A program made the translations under genes and the position numbers. The notes under the pieces were generated by a model that was given only the letters and a program-made list of their open reading frames with translations, was not told the origin of the DNA and did not search any database. Shown here in pieces: positions 33,501-43,444 of a DNA stretch of 64,000 bases. Source of the DNA: Acrocarpospora macrocephala (GTDB taxonomy: Bacteria; Actinomycetota; Actinomycetes; Streptosporangiales; Streptosporangiaceae); the NCBI RefSeq assembly GCF_009687865.1, contig NZ_BLAE01000034.1, positions 1-64,000 on the forward strand, written 5' to 3'. Each line of letters starts with the position of its first letter. The first letter of the stretch is position 1.

Positions 33501-33944
33501 CTAAGCAGAGGCCGGATTTAGTTCGGTCAAGCCGAAGCCCAGTTGGCTGTACAGCTCTAGCTGATCGTAGTATTCACGGTGCGTGATGATCTTTCCGTCC
33601 TCAATATGAGCAGCGCATGAAGCGCGCACCGTGATGCGGTGACCTGTTCTCTCTATCACATGCCCGTCTGGCAGCAGAAAAGGTCCCGTATGCGTGCCGG
33701 TGTATGTCCATTCCGTAACGGCAGGGATAGCGCATTCGGCCAGCTCAAGCCACGCCGTCGCGTGAAAGTCGGGGAATCCCTTGAAGTATTGCTCATAGTG
33801 CCAGGCGATCTCCTCGTGCCCTTCTGCTATGCCTGACGGTGCGACATAAACAGCGTCTGGGCTGTAGCAGTCGAGCACTCTTTGCAGATCGTGAGCGTTG
33901 ATCGCGTTCTTCAACTGGCGTTTGAGGTCCCAGGCTGTGGACAC
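33501..33944 (-). CDS. SnoaL-like polyketide-cyclase family protein
   Basis: 147 residues (MSTAWDLKRQLKNAINAHDL). The pattern NAINAHDLQRVLDCYSPDAV, WHYEQYFKGFPDFHATAWLE, TGTHTGPFLLPDGHVIERTG and HIEDGKIITHREYYDQLELY fits SnoaL-like ester-cyclase proteins of the NTF2 fold. It is free-standing beside the SDR fragment. Local base composition is lower in GC than the neighbours, which together with the fragment suggests a recently rearranged spot. Confidence 0.78.
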   Translation of the reverse strand: MSTAWDLKRQLKNAINAHDLQRVLDCYSPDAVYVAPSGIAEGHEEIAWHYEQYFKGFPDFHATAWLELAECAIPAVTEWTYTGTHTGPFLLPDGHVIERTGHRITVRASCAAHIEDGKIITHREYYDQLELYSQLGFGLTELNPASA

Positions 33945-34110
33945 GGATACCCCCAGGCCGGATTCAGACTAAATCTCATTCTTACGCTACTCAACGAGGA
34001 GTCAGCCGCTGGTTAGGGCGGCGTTGTGCGCGCACCATGGAACACGCCATGATTTCCCGGTCGGCTCAAGAGCATCTGACCCCGCCCATCCCGTCGACGT
34101 CCCGGAATTC

Positions 34111-35361
34111 CTATGGGGTGCGGATCGGGATCGTGGTGGGGTCGGACAATACGCGCTCGATGACGACGTGGACTCCTCCCCGTGACGCCGCGCCGAAGCC
34201 GAGATCGGAGGCGGCGAATCCGCAGCGGTTGGTGGCCGCGGTCATGCCGAGCCGGTTCAGTTCCGTCTGGGCGACGGGGATGATCCGGTCGGCGAGCTGG
34301 GCGAAGTATCCACCCAGGACGACCACCCGCGGGTTGAAGAGGTTGATCAGCATCGCGGCGCCGCGGCCGAGCCACCGGCCTATCTCGGCGATCGCCGGGT
34401 CGACGCGGGGATCCCCTTCGGCTCGCCGCTGCTCCATCTCAGCCAGCCGTTCCTCCGGATCCCGTACGACCTGGCCAACCCCGTAGGCGTGGTCCGGGGT
34501 GGCCATCCGCACCAGCGCCGCCAGCCCCACCTTGGTCTCCCAGCAGCCGATCCGGCCGCAGCCGCAGCGCTCACCGGCGGGGTCGACCATGATGTGGCCC
34601 GCCTCCCCGGCGAAGCCGTCCGCTCCGTTCAGCAGCCGGCCGCCGGAGATGATGCCGCAGCCGACGCCGACCTCGCCGGTGAGGTAGACCAGGTTCGGCG
34701 TGCCCATGGCGATCCCCGAGCGATATTCGGCCAGCGCCGCGAGGTTGGCGTCGTTGTCGACGGTGATGGGCACGTCCGGGGCGGCGGACCGCAGCCGGTC
34801 GGCCACCGGCACCTGGTGCCAGCCGAGATTCGGGGCGATGACGACGGTGCCGGTGGCGGTGTCGATGAGACCGGGGACGGCCACGGTGATCCCGGCCAGC
34901 GCGACCCCGAGCCGGCCGAGGTCGGCGACGGTCTTCCCGATCACCTGGGCCAGCTTGTCGAGGGAGCGGCCGGGATCGTGTCCCATGGCGTCGAAGCTGA
35001 TCCTCCGGTCGGCGAGCACCCGGCCCGCCAGGTCGGTGGCGAAGGCGGCGATGTAGTCGACGTTGACTTCCACGCCCAGCGCGCCCACCCGGGAGCCGTC
35101 CAGAACGAGCGCGAGGCTTGGGCGCCCGACCGAGCCCGCGCGTTGTGGCCCGATCTCCTTGACCAGCCCGCGCGCCTGCAACTCGCCGACCAGGCTGGTG
35201 ATGGTGGTCTTGTTCAGTCCCGTCTCGATGGCGGCGGCCGATCGGGAGCACGGGCCACTCTCGCTGACATGGCGCAGCACGAGGGAGAGGTTGGAGCGGC
35301 GAATCGTGGCCTGGTCCGCGGGGACTCCCGCCGACCGGCGGTCCGGACCGGTGAGATCCAC
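34111..35361 (-). CDS. ROK-family transcriptional regulator
   Basis: 416 residues from GTG 35361. The N-terminal winged helix (RSNLSLVLRHVSESGPCSRS, NKTTITSLVGELQARGL) precedes a sugar-kinase-fold ROK domain with VDNDANLAALAEYRSG, LTGEVGVGCGIISGG, GEAGHIMVDPAGERCGCGRI and GCWETKVGLAALVRMA. The last block is the ROK zinc motif (H, then CxCGRxGCxE). Members repress or activate sugar-utilisation genes on binding sugars. It is closely similar to the divergent regulator at 35589; the two look like a duplicated pair facing each other across 227 bp. Confidence 0.92.
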   Translation of the reverse strand: MDLTGPDRRSAGVPADQATIRRSNLSLVLRHVSESGPCSRSAAAIETGLNKTTITSLVGELQARGLVKEIGPQRAGSVGRPSLALVLDGSRVGALGVEVNVDYIAAFATDLAGRVLADRRISFDAMGHDPGRSLDKLAQVIGKTVADLGRLGVALAGITVAVPGLIDTATGTVVIAPNLGWHQVPVADRLRSAAPDVPITVDNDANLAALAEYRSGIAMGTPNLVYLTGEVGVGCGIISGGRLLNGADGFAGEAGHIMVDPAGERCGCGRIGCWETKVGLAALVRMATPDHAYGVGQVVRDPEERLAEMEQRRAEGDPRVDPAIAEIGRWLGRGAAMLINLFNPRVVVLGGYFAQLADRIIPVAQTELNRLGMTAATNRCGFAASDLGFGAASRGGVHVVIERVLSDPTTIPIRTP

Positions 35362-35588
35362 GACCGCCCCCTCGATTCGTCTACATGGCTGGCCAAATTA
35401 AAGACGGCCAGGTCCAGTGGGCGCAATCGGCACACGATGTAACGGTTGGGTAACGGGGTGTGCAGGGCGCCGACCTGCACATACTTGACGATGTCAACTC
35501 GTTATCTGTCCCAGTGGTGCAAACCGGACACACGCGTGTTACAAACCTCATTAATTGATCGCCGAGACAAACGAAAGGCGGTGACCGC
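35362..35588. promoter_or_regulatory. Divergent ROK promoter region
   Basis: The spacer between the two ROK genes is AT-richer than its surroundings. It contains CTGGCC-N11-GGCCAG (35388-35410) and TTGAC-GAT-GTCAA (35485-35497), either of which could be an operator. No hexamers stand out clearly. Confidence 0.35.
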
Positions 35589-36848
35589 GTGGAGCACCAC
35601 GTCACCCGCGCGGCCGAAGCCGCCGCGCCGACCAGTTCGCCCATGTTGCGCCAGACGAACCTCTCCCTGGTCCTGCGCCACCTGCGCGACCACGTGTCCC
35701 GGTCCCGGGCCGACATCGCGGAGGCGACCGGCCTGCACCGGGCCACGGTCTCCAACCTGGTGGCCGAGCTCCTCGAACGGCGGCTGGTACGGGAGACCGG
35801 CATCGAGCACGTCGGCGCCATCGGCCGCCCCCGGCGGTCCGTGGCGCTGCACGGCGCGCACGTCGGCGCGCTGGGTTTGGAGATCAACGTGGACTACATC
35901 TCGGTTCACGGCTCCGACCTCAGCGGCCGGGTCCTGGTGGAGCGCCGGGTCGGCTTCGACACGATGGCCAGCGGCCCGGACCGTTCGCTGCGCCGGCTCA
36001 GCCGGGTCGCCCGGGAGGCCGTCGAGGCGATGAAGCGGGCCGGGGCCGTCCCGGCCGGCCTCGGGGTGGCGGTCCCGGGCCTGGTCGACGTGGCGCGCGG
36101 CGTGGTGACGTTCGCCCCGAACCTGGACTGGCACGACCTGCCGCTGGCGGCTCGGCTGTCCACCGCGCTCGGCCTGAGCGTTCCGGTGATGGTCGACAAC
36201 GACGCCAACCTCGCGGCCCTGGCCGAGCACACCGCGGGTGTCGCCGCCGGCACGCCCCATCTCGTCTACCTGACAGGCGAGGTCGGCGTGGGCGGCGGCA
36301 TCATCATCGACGGCAAGCTGCTCCGCGGCGCGGACGGGTTCTCCGGCGAGGTCGGGCACCTGCCGGTCGACCCGGGCGGCGCCCGCTGCGGCTGCGGGCG
36401 GCACGGCTGCTGGGAGACCAAGGTGGGGCTGGCGGCGCTGGTGCGGATGGCCATGCCCGAGCAGCCGTACCAGCCGGTCACCGATCCGGAGGAGCGGGCG
36501 ACGGAGATCGCCAGAGGGTTGGCCGCGGGTGATCGCCGCATGCTGGCGGCGGTCGCGGAGGTGGGACGATGGCTCGGGCTCGGCGGCTCGATCGTGGCCA
36601 ACCTCTTCAACCCGCGGGTGATCGTCGTCGGCGGCTACTTCGCCACGCTGGCCGAATGGCTGCTGCCGCACGCCCAGGCGGAGCTGGAACGGCTGGTGGT
36701 GGCCGGTCCCGCCGCCCAATGCCGGTTCACGGCGTCCAATTTCGGCTTCGGCGCCGCCTCCCGGGGCGCCGCGAGCATGGTGATCAACCGGCTCATCGAC
36801 CACCCGACCACGATCATGGATCCAATACCCCGGCTGGCAGCCTACTGA
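35589..36848 (+). CDS. ROK-family transcriptional regulator, upstream of the ThuA megaprotein
   Basis: 419 residues from GTG 35589 behind AAAGGCGGTG. The winged helix (RQTNLSLVLRHLRDHVSRSR, HRATVSNLVAELLERRL) is followed by the ROK domain: AVPGLVDVARGVVTFAPNLD, VDNDANLAALAEHTAG, GEVGHLPVDPGGARCGCGRH, GCWETKVGLAALVRMA. It ends 129 nt before the secreted ThuA/sugar-dehydrogenase gene on the same strand. Control of that gene by a sugar or polyol signal is the natural guess; the region upstream of that gene has CCTGAC-N9-GTCAGG (36944-36964). Confidence 0.92.
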   Translation: MEHHVTRAAEAAAPTSSPMLRQTNLSLVLRHLRDHVSRSRADIAEATGLHRATVSNLVAELLERRLVRETGIEHVGAIGRPRRSVALHGAHVGALGLEINVDYISVHGSDLSGRVLVERRVGFDTMASGPDRSLRRLSRVAREAVEAMKRAGAVPAGLGVAVPGLVDVARGVVTFAPNLDWHDLPLAARLSTALGLSVPVMVDNDANLAALAEHTAGVAAGTPHLVYLTGEVGVGGGIIIDGKLLRGADGFSGEVGHLPVDPGGARCGCGRHGCWETKVGLAALVRMAMPEQPYQPVTDPEERATEIARGLAAGDRRMLAAVAEVGRWLGLGGSIVANLFNPRVIVVGGYFATLAEWLLPHAQAELERLVVAGPAAQCRFTASNFGFGAASRGAASMVINRLIDHPTTIMDPIPRLAAY

Positions 36849-36977
36849 CAGCCCCCCAGAGCCTGGAGACGGCACCCTCCAGCCACCGCAGTAACCACAA
36901 CACAAAGTAACAAGTGGCAACAAGCGCGGCGGCGCGCGCCTTGCCTGACGTATCCCCAGTCAGGAAAGGGATTCCCC

Positions 36978-39900
36978 ATGTCACCACGTTCTCGAACGTG
37001 GGCCAGGCTCATCAGGGTCCTGCCAGTCAACGAAAATCGAACCTTACGTCGGACGGCAGCGATGGTGGCCATGGCCCTCGTCCTGCCCCTCATGCCCGCC
37101 CTTTCGCTCCTGACGTCGCCGGCGAACGCCGCCGCGGCCGCGGAGCCCGCCTTCAAGGTCCTCGTCTTCTCCAAGACCAGCGGCTTCCGCCATGACTCGA
37201 TTCCCGACGGCATCGCGGCCATCCAGAAGCTCGGCCTGGAGAACAACTTCGCGGTCGACGCGACCGAGGACAGCGCCCAGTTCACCGACGCCAACCTGGC
37301 GCAGTACCAGGCCGTCATCTTCCTCTCCACGACCGGCGACCCGCTGAACACGCAGGCGCAGAAGGACGCCTTCCAGCGCTACATCCAGGGCGGCGGCGGC
37401 TTCGCCGGCATCCACGCGGCCTCGGACAGCGGTTACAGTTGGGAGTGGTACGGCAAGCTCGTCGGCGCGTACTTCAAATCGCACCCGGCGGGAACCCCGC
37501 AGGGGACCATCCGGGTCGAGGACCCCGCGCACCCGTCGACGGCGCACCTGCCGACCTCGTGGACGCGGAACGACGAGTGGTACGACTACCAGGCCAACCC
37601 CCGCGGCACCGTGCACGTGCTGGCGTCGATGGACGAGAAGTCCTACACCGGCGGCACCATGGGCATCGACCACCCGACGATGTGGTGCCAGGACTACGAC
37701 GGCGGACGCTCCTGGTACACCGGTCTCGGCCACACCAAGGAGAGCTTCGTCGAGCCGAACTTCGTGAAGATGCTCCTCGGCGGCATCAAGACCGCCGCGG
37801 GCGCCGAGAAGGCCGACTGCTCGGCCTCGCAGAGCGGCAGCTTCGAGAAGATCACCCTCGACGACAACACGGCGAACCCGATGATGCTGGACATCGCCAA
37901 GGACGGGCGGGTCTTCTACATCGACCGCCTGGGCGACGTCAAGATCGTCAAGACCAGTGGCGCCACCGTGACGGCCGCGCACCTGAACGTGTTCACCGCC
38001 AACGAGAGCGGCCTGCTCGGCGTGGCACTGGACCCCGCTTTCGACACCAACAAGTGGCTGTACCTCTTCTACTCCCCGGCGGGTCAGAACGTCGACCGGC
38101 TGAGCCGGTTCACGGTCACGGGGGACACCCTCGACCTGTCGAGCGAGAAGACGATCCTCAACGTGCCGGTGCAGCGGGCCGAGTGCTGCCACCACGGTGG
38201 CGGCATGCTCATGGACCACAAGACCGGCGACCTGTGGCTGGCCACCGGTGACAACACCAACCCGTTCGCCTCGGACGGCTACGCGCCGATCGACGAGCAG
38301 ACGGGCCGCGCCGCGTGGGACGCGCAGCGCACCTCGGCCAACACCAACGACCTGAGCGGCAAGCTGCTCAGGATCCACCCCGAGTCCGACGGCACCTACA
38401 CCGTCCCGACCGGCAACCTGTTCCCCCCGGGCACGGACAAGACCAAGCCCGAGATCTACGCCATGGGCTTCCGCAACCCGTTCCGGATGGGCCTGGACCC
38501 GAAGACCGGACATCCCATGGTGGCCGACTACGGCCCTGACGCCGGGTCCGCGAGCCCCACCCGCGGTCCGCAGAACACCGTCGAGTGGAACCTGGTCAGC
38601 CAGCCGGGCAACTACGGCTGGCCGTACTGCGTGGGCAACAACACGCCGTACATCGACTACAACTTCGCCACCAAGGTGTCGGGGTCGGCGTTCAACTGCG
38701 CCGCGCCGGTCAACGACTCGCCCAACAACACCGGCCTGACCAACCTGCCGGCGGTGACCCCGGCGACGATCTGGTACAGCGGCGGGACCAACCCGAACGT
38801 CTTCCCCGAGCTGAACGGCGGCGCGCCGATGGCGGGCCCGGTCTACCGCTACGACGCCGACCTGGAGTCGACCGTCAAGTGGCCGGCCTACTGGGACGGC
38901 AAGGCGATCTTCGGTGAGTGGAACACCAACAAGATCTTCTCGTTCCAGCTCAACGAGGCCGGCACCGCGCAGATCAAGATCAACCAGATCCTGAAGTCCA
39001 TGAGCTTCAAGCGGCCCATGGACATCAAGTTCGGTCCCAACGGCGCGCTGTACCTGATCGAGTGGGGGTCCGGCTTCGGCGGCGACAACGCCGACTCCGG
39101 CGTCTACCGCATCGACTACGTCAAGGGCACCCGGCCGCCGGTGGCCCGCGCCTCGGCGGACAAGACCGACGGTCCGACGCCGCTGGCCGTGCAGTTCTCC
39201 AGCGCGGGGTCGAGCGACTCCGAGGGCAAGCCGATCACGTACGCGTGGGACTTCGACGACAACGGCACCGTCGACTCGACCGACCCCAACCCCGCGCACA
39301 CCTACACCCAGGCGGGCAATTACAACGCGGTCCTGACGGTCAGCAACCCGGACGGCCTCACCGGCACGGCGAGCGTCCCGATCGTGGCGGGCAACACCCG
39401 GCCGACGGTGACCATCGACCTGCCGCCGAGCGGCGGGTTCTTCGAGTTCGGCGACCAGGTGAAGTACAAGATCACCGTCTCCGACCCCGAGGACGGCACG
39501 ATCGACTGTGACGAGGTCACCATCCAGGCGTACCTCGGCCACGACAGCCACGGCCACCCCCTCGACCAGCACTCCGGCTGCGAGGGCACCGTCCAGACGC
39601 TCTCCGACAGCGGCCACGGCGGCGACGACAACCTGTATTACATCCTTGAGGCCACCTACACCGACCAGGGCGGTTCCGGCGCGGCCAAGGAGCTCACCGG
39701 GCGAAACGAGGTCATTCTCCAGCCCAAGCACAAGCAGGCCGAGCACTTCTCGGGGACCGGCCGCACGGCGGACGGCGTGGGCACCGACCCCGCGGGCGTT
39801 CAGATCGAGACCACGGGCGACACCCAGGGCGGCAGCCAGAACATCGGCTTCATCCAGGACGGCGACTGGTTCTCGTTCTCCCCGATCAACTTGGGCGGCG

Positions 39901-42755
39901 TCTCCTCGATCCGGTTCCGTACGGCGTCGGCGGGTGCCGGCGGCACGGTGCAGGTCAAGGTGGGCGACCCCACGACCGGGACCGTGATCGGCTCGATCGA
40001 CATCACGCCGACCGGCGCGTGGCAGACGTACAAGGATGTCACGCTCGACCTGACGAACCCGCCCGCGACGACCGGCCCGCTGTTCTTCGTGGTGCGCAAG
40101 CCGGCGAGCGCGGCGGCCAACTCCTCGCTGCTCAACTTCAACTGGGTCGACTTCATCGGCAAGGGCGTCACCGACAACCAGCGCCCGCAGGTGACCGCGG
40201 CGGCCAACCCGACCACGGGCACCGCGCCGCTGAAGGTGGACTTCACCTCGACGGCCACCGACCCCGACAACAACACCCCGCTCACGTACAAGTGGAACTT
40301 CGGCGTCAACGGTTCGCCGCAGCCGACCACAGCGAACGCGAGCTACACCTACGCCGCACCGGGCACCTACCCCGCGTCGGTCACCGTGACCGATGCCAAG
40401 GGCGCCTCGACCACCGCGACCGTCACGGTCCGGGTGAACCCGCCGAGCACCACGTGCTTCTCGGGTCGTTCGGACGACTTCCTGGGCGCCTCGCTCGACC
40501 GTAACCGCTGGTCGGTCGTCCGTGAGGACCAGAACCTGCGGGTGGAGGGCGGCAAGCTCGTCCTGCCGACCTCGCAGACGGAGATCTACGGCAGCGGTCC
40601 CGGCAACGTGAGCAACATCGTCCTGCAGCCGCTGCCGCAGGGCGCCTGGACCGCCACCACCAAGGTGACGATGGTCGCCGACACCCAGTACCAGCAGGCC
40701 GGTCTGGTCGTGTACGGCGACGACAACAACTACGCCAAGATGGTGCTCCAGGGTCGCAGTGCCACGGCCAACCACGCCGCCCGCATCTTCCAGTTCATCC
40801 GGGAAGAGAACGGCACGCCGAACGAGGTGGCGGCGAGCAACACCGGCAACCTCGGTGACGCTTTCCCCGACACCTATTACGTCCGGTTCATGAGCGACGG
40901 CTCCAACCTCACCGCTCACTACTCGGCCGACGGCACCACCTTCACGGCGATGCCGGAGACCAAGGCGCTGGCCGGGATCACCAACCCGCGCATCGGCCTC
41001 ATCTCGTTCGCGAGCACCGGCAACCGCCCGGTCGTCGACGCCGCGTTCGACTGGTTCCACATCACGCCGGACGACACCGCCAGTTCGCCCGAGCCGAGCG
41101 ACGAGTTCAACGGCAGCACGATCGACCCCTGCCGCTGGAACGCGATCGTCCGTGGTGACAACACCCTCGCTCGCGTGACGGGTGGCAACCTCGAGATCGA
41201 CACCTCGTCGGGTGACATCTACGGCGGCGACAACAGCAACCCGAAGAACTTCATCCTGCAGAACGCGCCGAACGGCGACTTCACGCTGGAGACGAAGGTC
41301 GACGGGTCGACGTTCAACCAGCAGTACCACCAGGGTGGTCTGCTCGTTTACGCCGACGACAACAACTACGTGAAGCTGGACCTCGTCCTCGACAACCAGC
41401 CCGGTTCTGCGCTCACGCGTCGGATCGAGCTGCGCAGCGAGGCCGGCGGAACCGTGCTCAACCCGCAGCCGGGCGTCAGCAACCTGACCCAGGGTGTCTG
41501 GTACCTGCGGCTGAAGAAGGAAGGCACCACCTTCCGCGGGTCGTACTCCGCCGACGGCACCACGTGGACGGATCTGGCGGAGGCCGTGACCAACACGGCC
41601 GTCGGCAGCCCCAAGGTCGGTGTGTTCGCCTTCGGCGTGAACGCGACCGAATCGAAGACGGCCAAGTTCGACTACTTCCGCCTCACCCAGGGACAGCCGG
41701 ACACGACCGCGCCGGTGACGACGGCCACCCCGGACCCGGCCCAGCCGGCGAGCGGATGGTTCACCAGCCTGGTCCTGGTCACGCTGGCCGGCGCCGACGA
41801 GGCGCAGGGCAGCGGGGTCGACCGCACCGAGTTCCAGCTCGACGGCGGCGCCTGGACCACGTACCTGGAGCCGGTCGTCATCACCGGCGACGGCCCGCAC
41901 ACGCTGAACTACCGTTCGGTCGACAAGGCGGGCAACGTCGAGGCGGCCAAGTCGCTCGCGCTGAAGGTCGACGCGACGGCGCCCGCCACCACTGCGGACT
42001 TCCTCCCGGTGGGTCAGGGCACCGTCCCGGTGACCCTCGCCGCGACGGACGCCACGTCCGGCGTGGAGAAGATCGAGTACGCCCTCGACAGCGGCGACTG
42101 GACGCCTTACACCGCGGCGGTCAACGTCACCGGTGTCGGCGACCACGAGCTGCGCTACCGCGCGACCGACAAGGCCGGCAACGTCGAGGACACCAAGGCC
42201 GCGACCATCAAGATCGAGGAAGAGGCCGCGCCGACCATCCTGATCTCCGGTGTCGCGGACGGCACGGAGTACGGCGACAGCCAGGACCTCACCATCGCCT
42301 GGGAAGTCGCCGGAACCAACGTCAAGACGGTCACCGGCACCCTGGACGGCCAGTCGTTCACGTCCGGCTCGGTCCAGCCGCTGTACCAGCTGGCTCTGGG
42401 CGCGCACACGCTCACCGTCACCGTCGAAACCCAGTCCGGGACCAAGGTGGAGCAGACGGTCACGTTCTCCACCGCCACCTCGACCGACGACATCTCCGCC
42501 CTGATCGAACGCTTCAAGGCCGCCGGCAAGCTCTCCGCCACCGGCGCCGCGAAGCTCCAGGACAAGATCTCCAAGGTCATGGTGTCCGAGGACAAGGAAA
42601 GGGAAAGGGACAAGAAGAAGATCGTCAAGAAGCTCGAGCGGTTCATCGAAGCCGTCAACGATCCCAAGATCGTCTCGAACGCCGAGGTGAAGGCCACGTT
42701 CCTGCGTGACGCCAACGCCTTGATCGTGGCGAACGGTGGCACGCCCGTTAACTGA
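36978..42755 (+). CDS. Secreted ThuA / sugar-dehydrogenase multidomain protein
   Basis: 1925 residues, ATG 36978 behind GGAAAGGGA. A signal peptide (TAAMVAMALVLPLMPALSLL) is cleaved near ANAAAA. Domains in order: ThuA-like (about 58-275; FKVLVFSKTSGFRHDSIPDG), a PQQ-type glucose/sorbosone dehydrogenase beta-propeller (about 295-715; GLLGVALDPAFDTNKWLYLF, ECCHHGGGMLMDHKTGDLWL, MGFRNPFRMGLDP), PKD (about 720-805), a beta domain, a CBM6-like domain (about 915-1060; GFIQDGDWFSFSPINLGGVS), PKD (about 1065-1155), two DUF1349-like concanavalin folds (about 1160-1370, 1375-1575), two OmpL47/Ig-like repeats (NYRSVDKAGNVEAAK, RYRATDKAGNVEDTK), an Ig-like part and a charged helical C-terminus. It should act on carbohydrate outside the cell; the substrate is unknown. 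Confidence 0.9.
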   Translation: MSPRSRTWARLIRVLPVNENRTLRRTAAMVAMALVLPLMPALSLLTSPANAAAAAEPAFKVLVFSKTSGFRHDSIPDGIAAIQKLGLENNFAVDATEDSAQFTDANLAQYQAVIFLSTTGDPLNTQAQKDAFQRYIQGGGGFAGIHAASDSGYSWEWYGKLVGAYFKSHPAGTPQGTIRVEDPAHPSTAHLPTSWTRNDEWYDYQANPRGTVHVLASMDEKSYTGGTMGIDHPTMWCQDYDGGRSWYTGLGHTKESFVEPNFVKMLLGGIKTAAGAEKADCSASQSGSFEKITLDDNTANPMMLDIAKDGRVFYIDRLGDVKIVKTSGATVTAAHLNVFTANESGLLGVALDPAFDTNKWLYLFYSPAGQNVDRLSRFTVTGDTLDLSSEKTILNVPVQRAECCHHGGGMLMDHKTGDLWLATGDNTNPFASDGYAPIDEQTGRAAWDAQRTSANTNDLSGKLLRIHPESDGTYTVPTGNLFPPGTDKTKPEIYAMGFRNPFRMGLDPKTGHPMVADYGPDAGSASPTRGPQNTVEWNLVSQPGNYGWPYCVGNNTPYIDYNFATKVSGSAFNCAAPVNDSPNNTGLTNLPAVTPATIWYSGGTNPNVFPELNGGAPMAGPVYRYDADLESTVKWPAYWDGKAIFGEWNTNKIFSFQLNEAGTAQIKINQILKSMSFKRPMDIKFGPNGALYLIEWGSGFGGDNADSGVYRIDYVKGTRPPVARASADKTDGPTPLAVQFSSAGSSDSEGKPITYAWDFDDNGTVDSTDPNPAHTYTQAGNYNAVLTVSNPDGLTGTASVPIVAGNTRPTVTIDLPPSGGFFEFGDQVKYKITVSDPEDGTIDCDEVTIQAYLGHDSHGHPLDQHSGCEGTVQTLSDSGHGGDDNLYYILEATYTDQGGSGAAKELTGRNEVILQPKHKQAEHFSGTGRTADGVGTDPAGVQIETTGDTQGGSQNIGFIQDGDWFSFSPINLGGVSSIRFRTASAGAGGTVQVKVGDPTTGTVIGSIDITPTGAWQTYKDVTLDLTNPPATTGPLFFVVRKPASAAANSSLLNFNWVDFIGKGVTDNQRPQVTAAANPTTGTAPLKVDFTSTATDPDNNTPLTYKWNFGVNGSPQPTTANASYTYAAPGTYPASVTVTDAKGASTTATVTVRVNPPSTTCFSGRSDDFLGASLDRNRWSVVREDQNLRVEGGKLVLPTSQTEIYGSGPGNVSNIVLQPLPQGAWTATTKVTMVADTQYQQAGLVVYGDDNNYAKMVLQGRSATANHAARIFQFIREENGTPNEVAASNTGNLGDAFPDTYYVRFMSDGSNLTAHYSADGTTFTAMPETKALAGITNPRIGLISFASTGNRPVVDAAFDWFHITPDDTASSPEPSDEFNGSTIDPCRWNAIVRGDNTLARVTGGNLEIDTSSGDIYGGDNSNPKNFILQNAPNGDFTLETKVDGSTFNQQYHQGGLLVYADDNNYVKLDLVLDNQPGSALTRRIELRSEAGGTVLNPQPGVSNLTQGVWYLRLKKEGTTFRGSYSADGTTWTDLAEAVTNTAVGSPKVGVFAFGVNATESKTAKFDYFRLTQGQPDTTAPVTTATPDPAQPASGWFTSLVLVTLAGADEAQGSGVDRTEFQLDGGAWTTYLEPVVITGDGPHTLNYRSVDKAGNVEAAKSLALKVDATAPATTADFLPVGQGTVPVTLAATDATSGVEKIEYALDSGDWTPYTAAVNVTGVGDHELRYRATDKAGNVEDTKAATIKIEEEAAPTILISGVADGTEYGDSQDLTIAWEVAGTNVKTVTGTLDGQSFTSGSVQPLYQLALGAHTLTVTVETQSGTKVEQTVTFSTATSTDDISALIERFKAAGKLSATGAAKLQDKISKVMVSEDKERERDKKKIVKKLERFIEAVNDPKIVSNAEVKATFLRDANALIVANGGTPVN

Positions 42756-42769
42756 CCGGGCTGTGACCA

Positions 42770-42796
42770 GGGGTGCCGGGTCCTTCCCGGCACCCC
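42770..42796 (+). terminator. Terminator after the ThuA megaprotein
   Basis: GGGGTGCCGGG / CCCGGCACCCC, 11 perfect base pairs with a TCCTT loop, 15 nt after the stop. There is no T-run. Confidence 0.8.
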
Positions 42797-42898
42797 GACG
42801 AGCCCCCGCCCAGGGGGCCCACGTGGGCACCTTGGGCGGGGTTTCCGCGCTTGGATATGGCGGCGCGCCGACGCCGAACCTGAAGGGAATCACGACTC

Positions 42899-43432
42899 GT
42901 GAGACTGAGATATGCCGTGACCGTCGTGCTGGCCGGGCTCGGGCTGCTGCTCGGCGCACCGGCGGCCTCCGCCCAGGACAGACCGATCAAGCTGGAGGTG
43001 GTCGGGGACGGCGGCCACAACGTCAACGTGCTGGTCACCTGGAAGGAGGGCGGCACCCCGGTCACGGAGATCGTCGAGGCGACGCTGGTCGCGACCGCCG
43101 CCGACGGCCGTTCCTTCGGGCCGGTCCCGCTCCGGTCGTCACCCGAGGGCCAGAACCTCTACCACTCCGCCCAGCCGCTGCCGAGCGGTGAGTGGGAGGT
43201 GACCGTGACCACGACCAAGCCCGCCAATGCGCGCAAGACGACGAAAGTGACGGCACAGGACATCGCCGCCGTGCCTGTGGCGGCGACCGCCCCCGCACGG
43301 GACGCGGCGGCGGCTCCCGCATCCGACGGGGACCTGCCGCTCAAGATCGGCGTCATCGTCCTCGCGGCGGTGCTCGCCCTCGCGGTCTGGATCGGCCTCG
43401 CCCGTCGCCAGCGGGCGGACATCCGGCGCTGA
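42899..43432 (+). CDS. Secreted, C-terminally membrane-anchored protein
   Basis: 177 residues from GTG 42899. A signal peptide (AVTVVLAGLGLLLGAPAASA) leads to a beta-sandwich-like region (IKLEVVGDGGHNVNVLVTWK), an Ala/Pro stretch and a terminal helix (IGVIVLAAVLALAVWIGLA) followed by RRQRADIRR, so the protein is held in the membrane facing outward. Family unknown to me. Its position behind the megaprotein suggests a surface role but not a specific link. Confidence 0.75.
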   Translation: MRLRYAVTVVLAGLGLLLGAPAASAQDRPIKLEVVGDGGHNVNVLVTWKEGGTPVTEIVEATLVATAADGRSFGPVPLRSSPEGQNLYHSAQPLPSGEWEVTVTTTKPANARKTTKVTAQDIAAVPVAATAPARDAAAAPASDGDLPLKIGVIVLAAVLALAVWIGLARRQRADIRR

Positions 43433-43444
43433 GATGTCTACCCG

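Noticed and set aside
37044-42959. A 1971-codon open frame on the minus strand opposite the ThuA megaprotein
   Set aside because: It mirrors third-codon GC bias of the real plus-strand gene, has no recognisable domains and is valine/arginine/glycine-rich noise.
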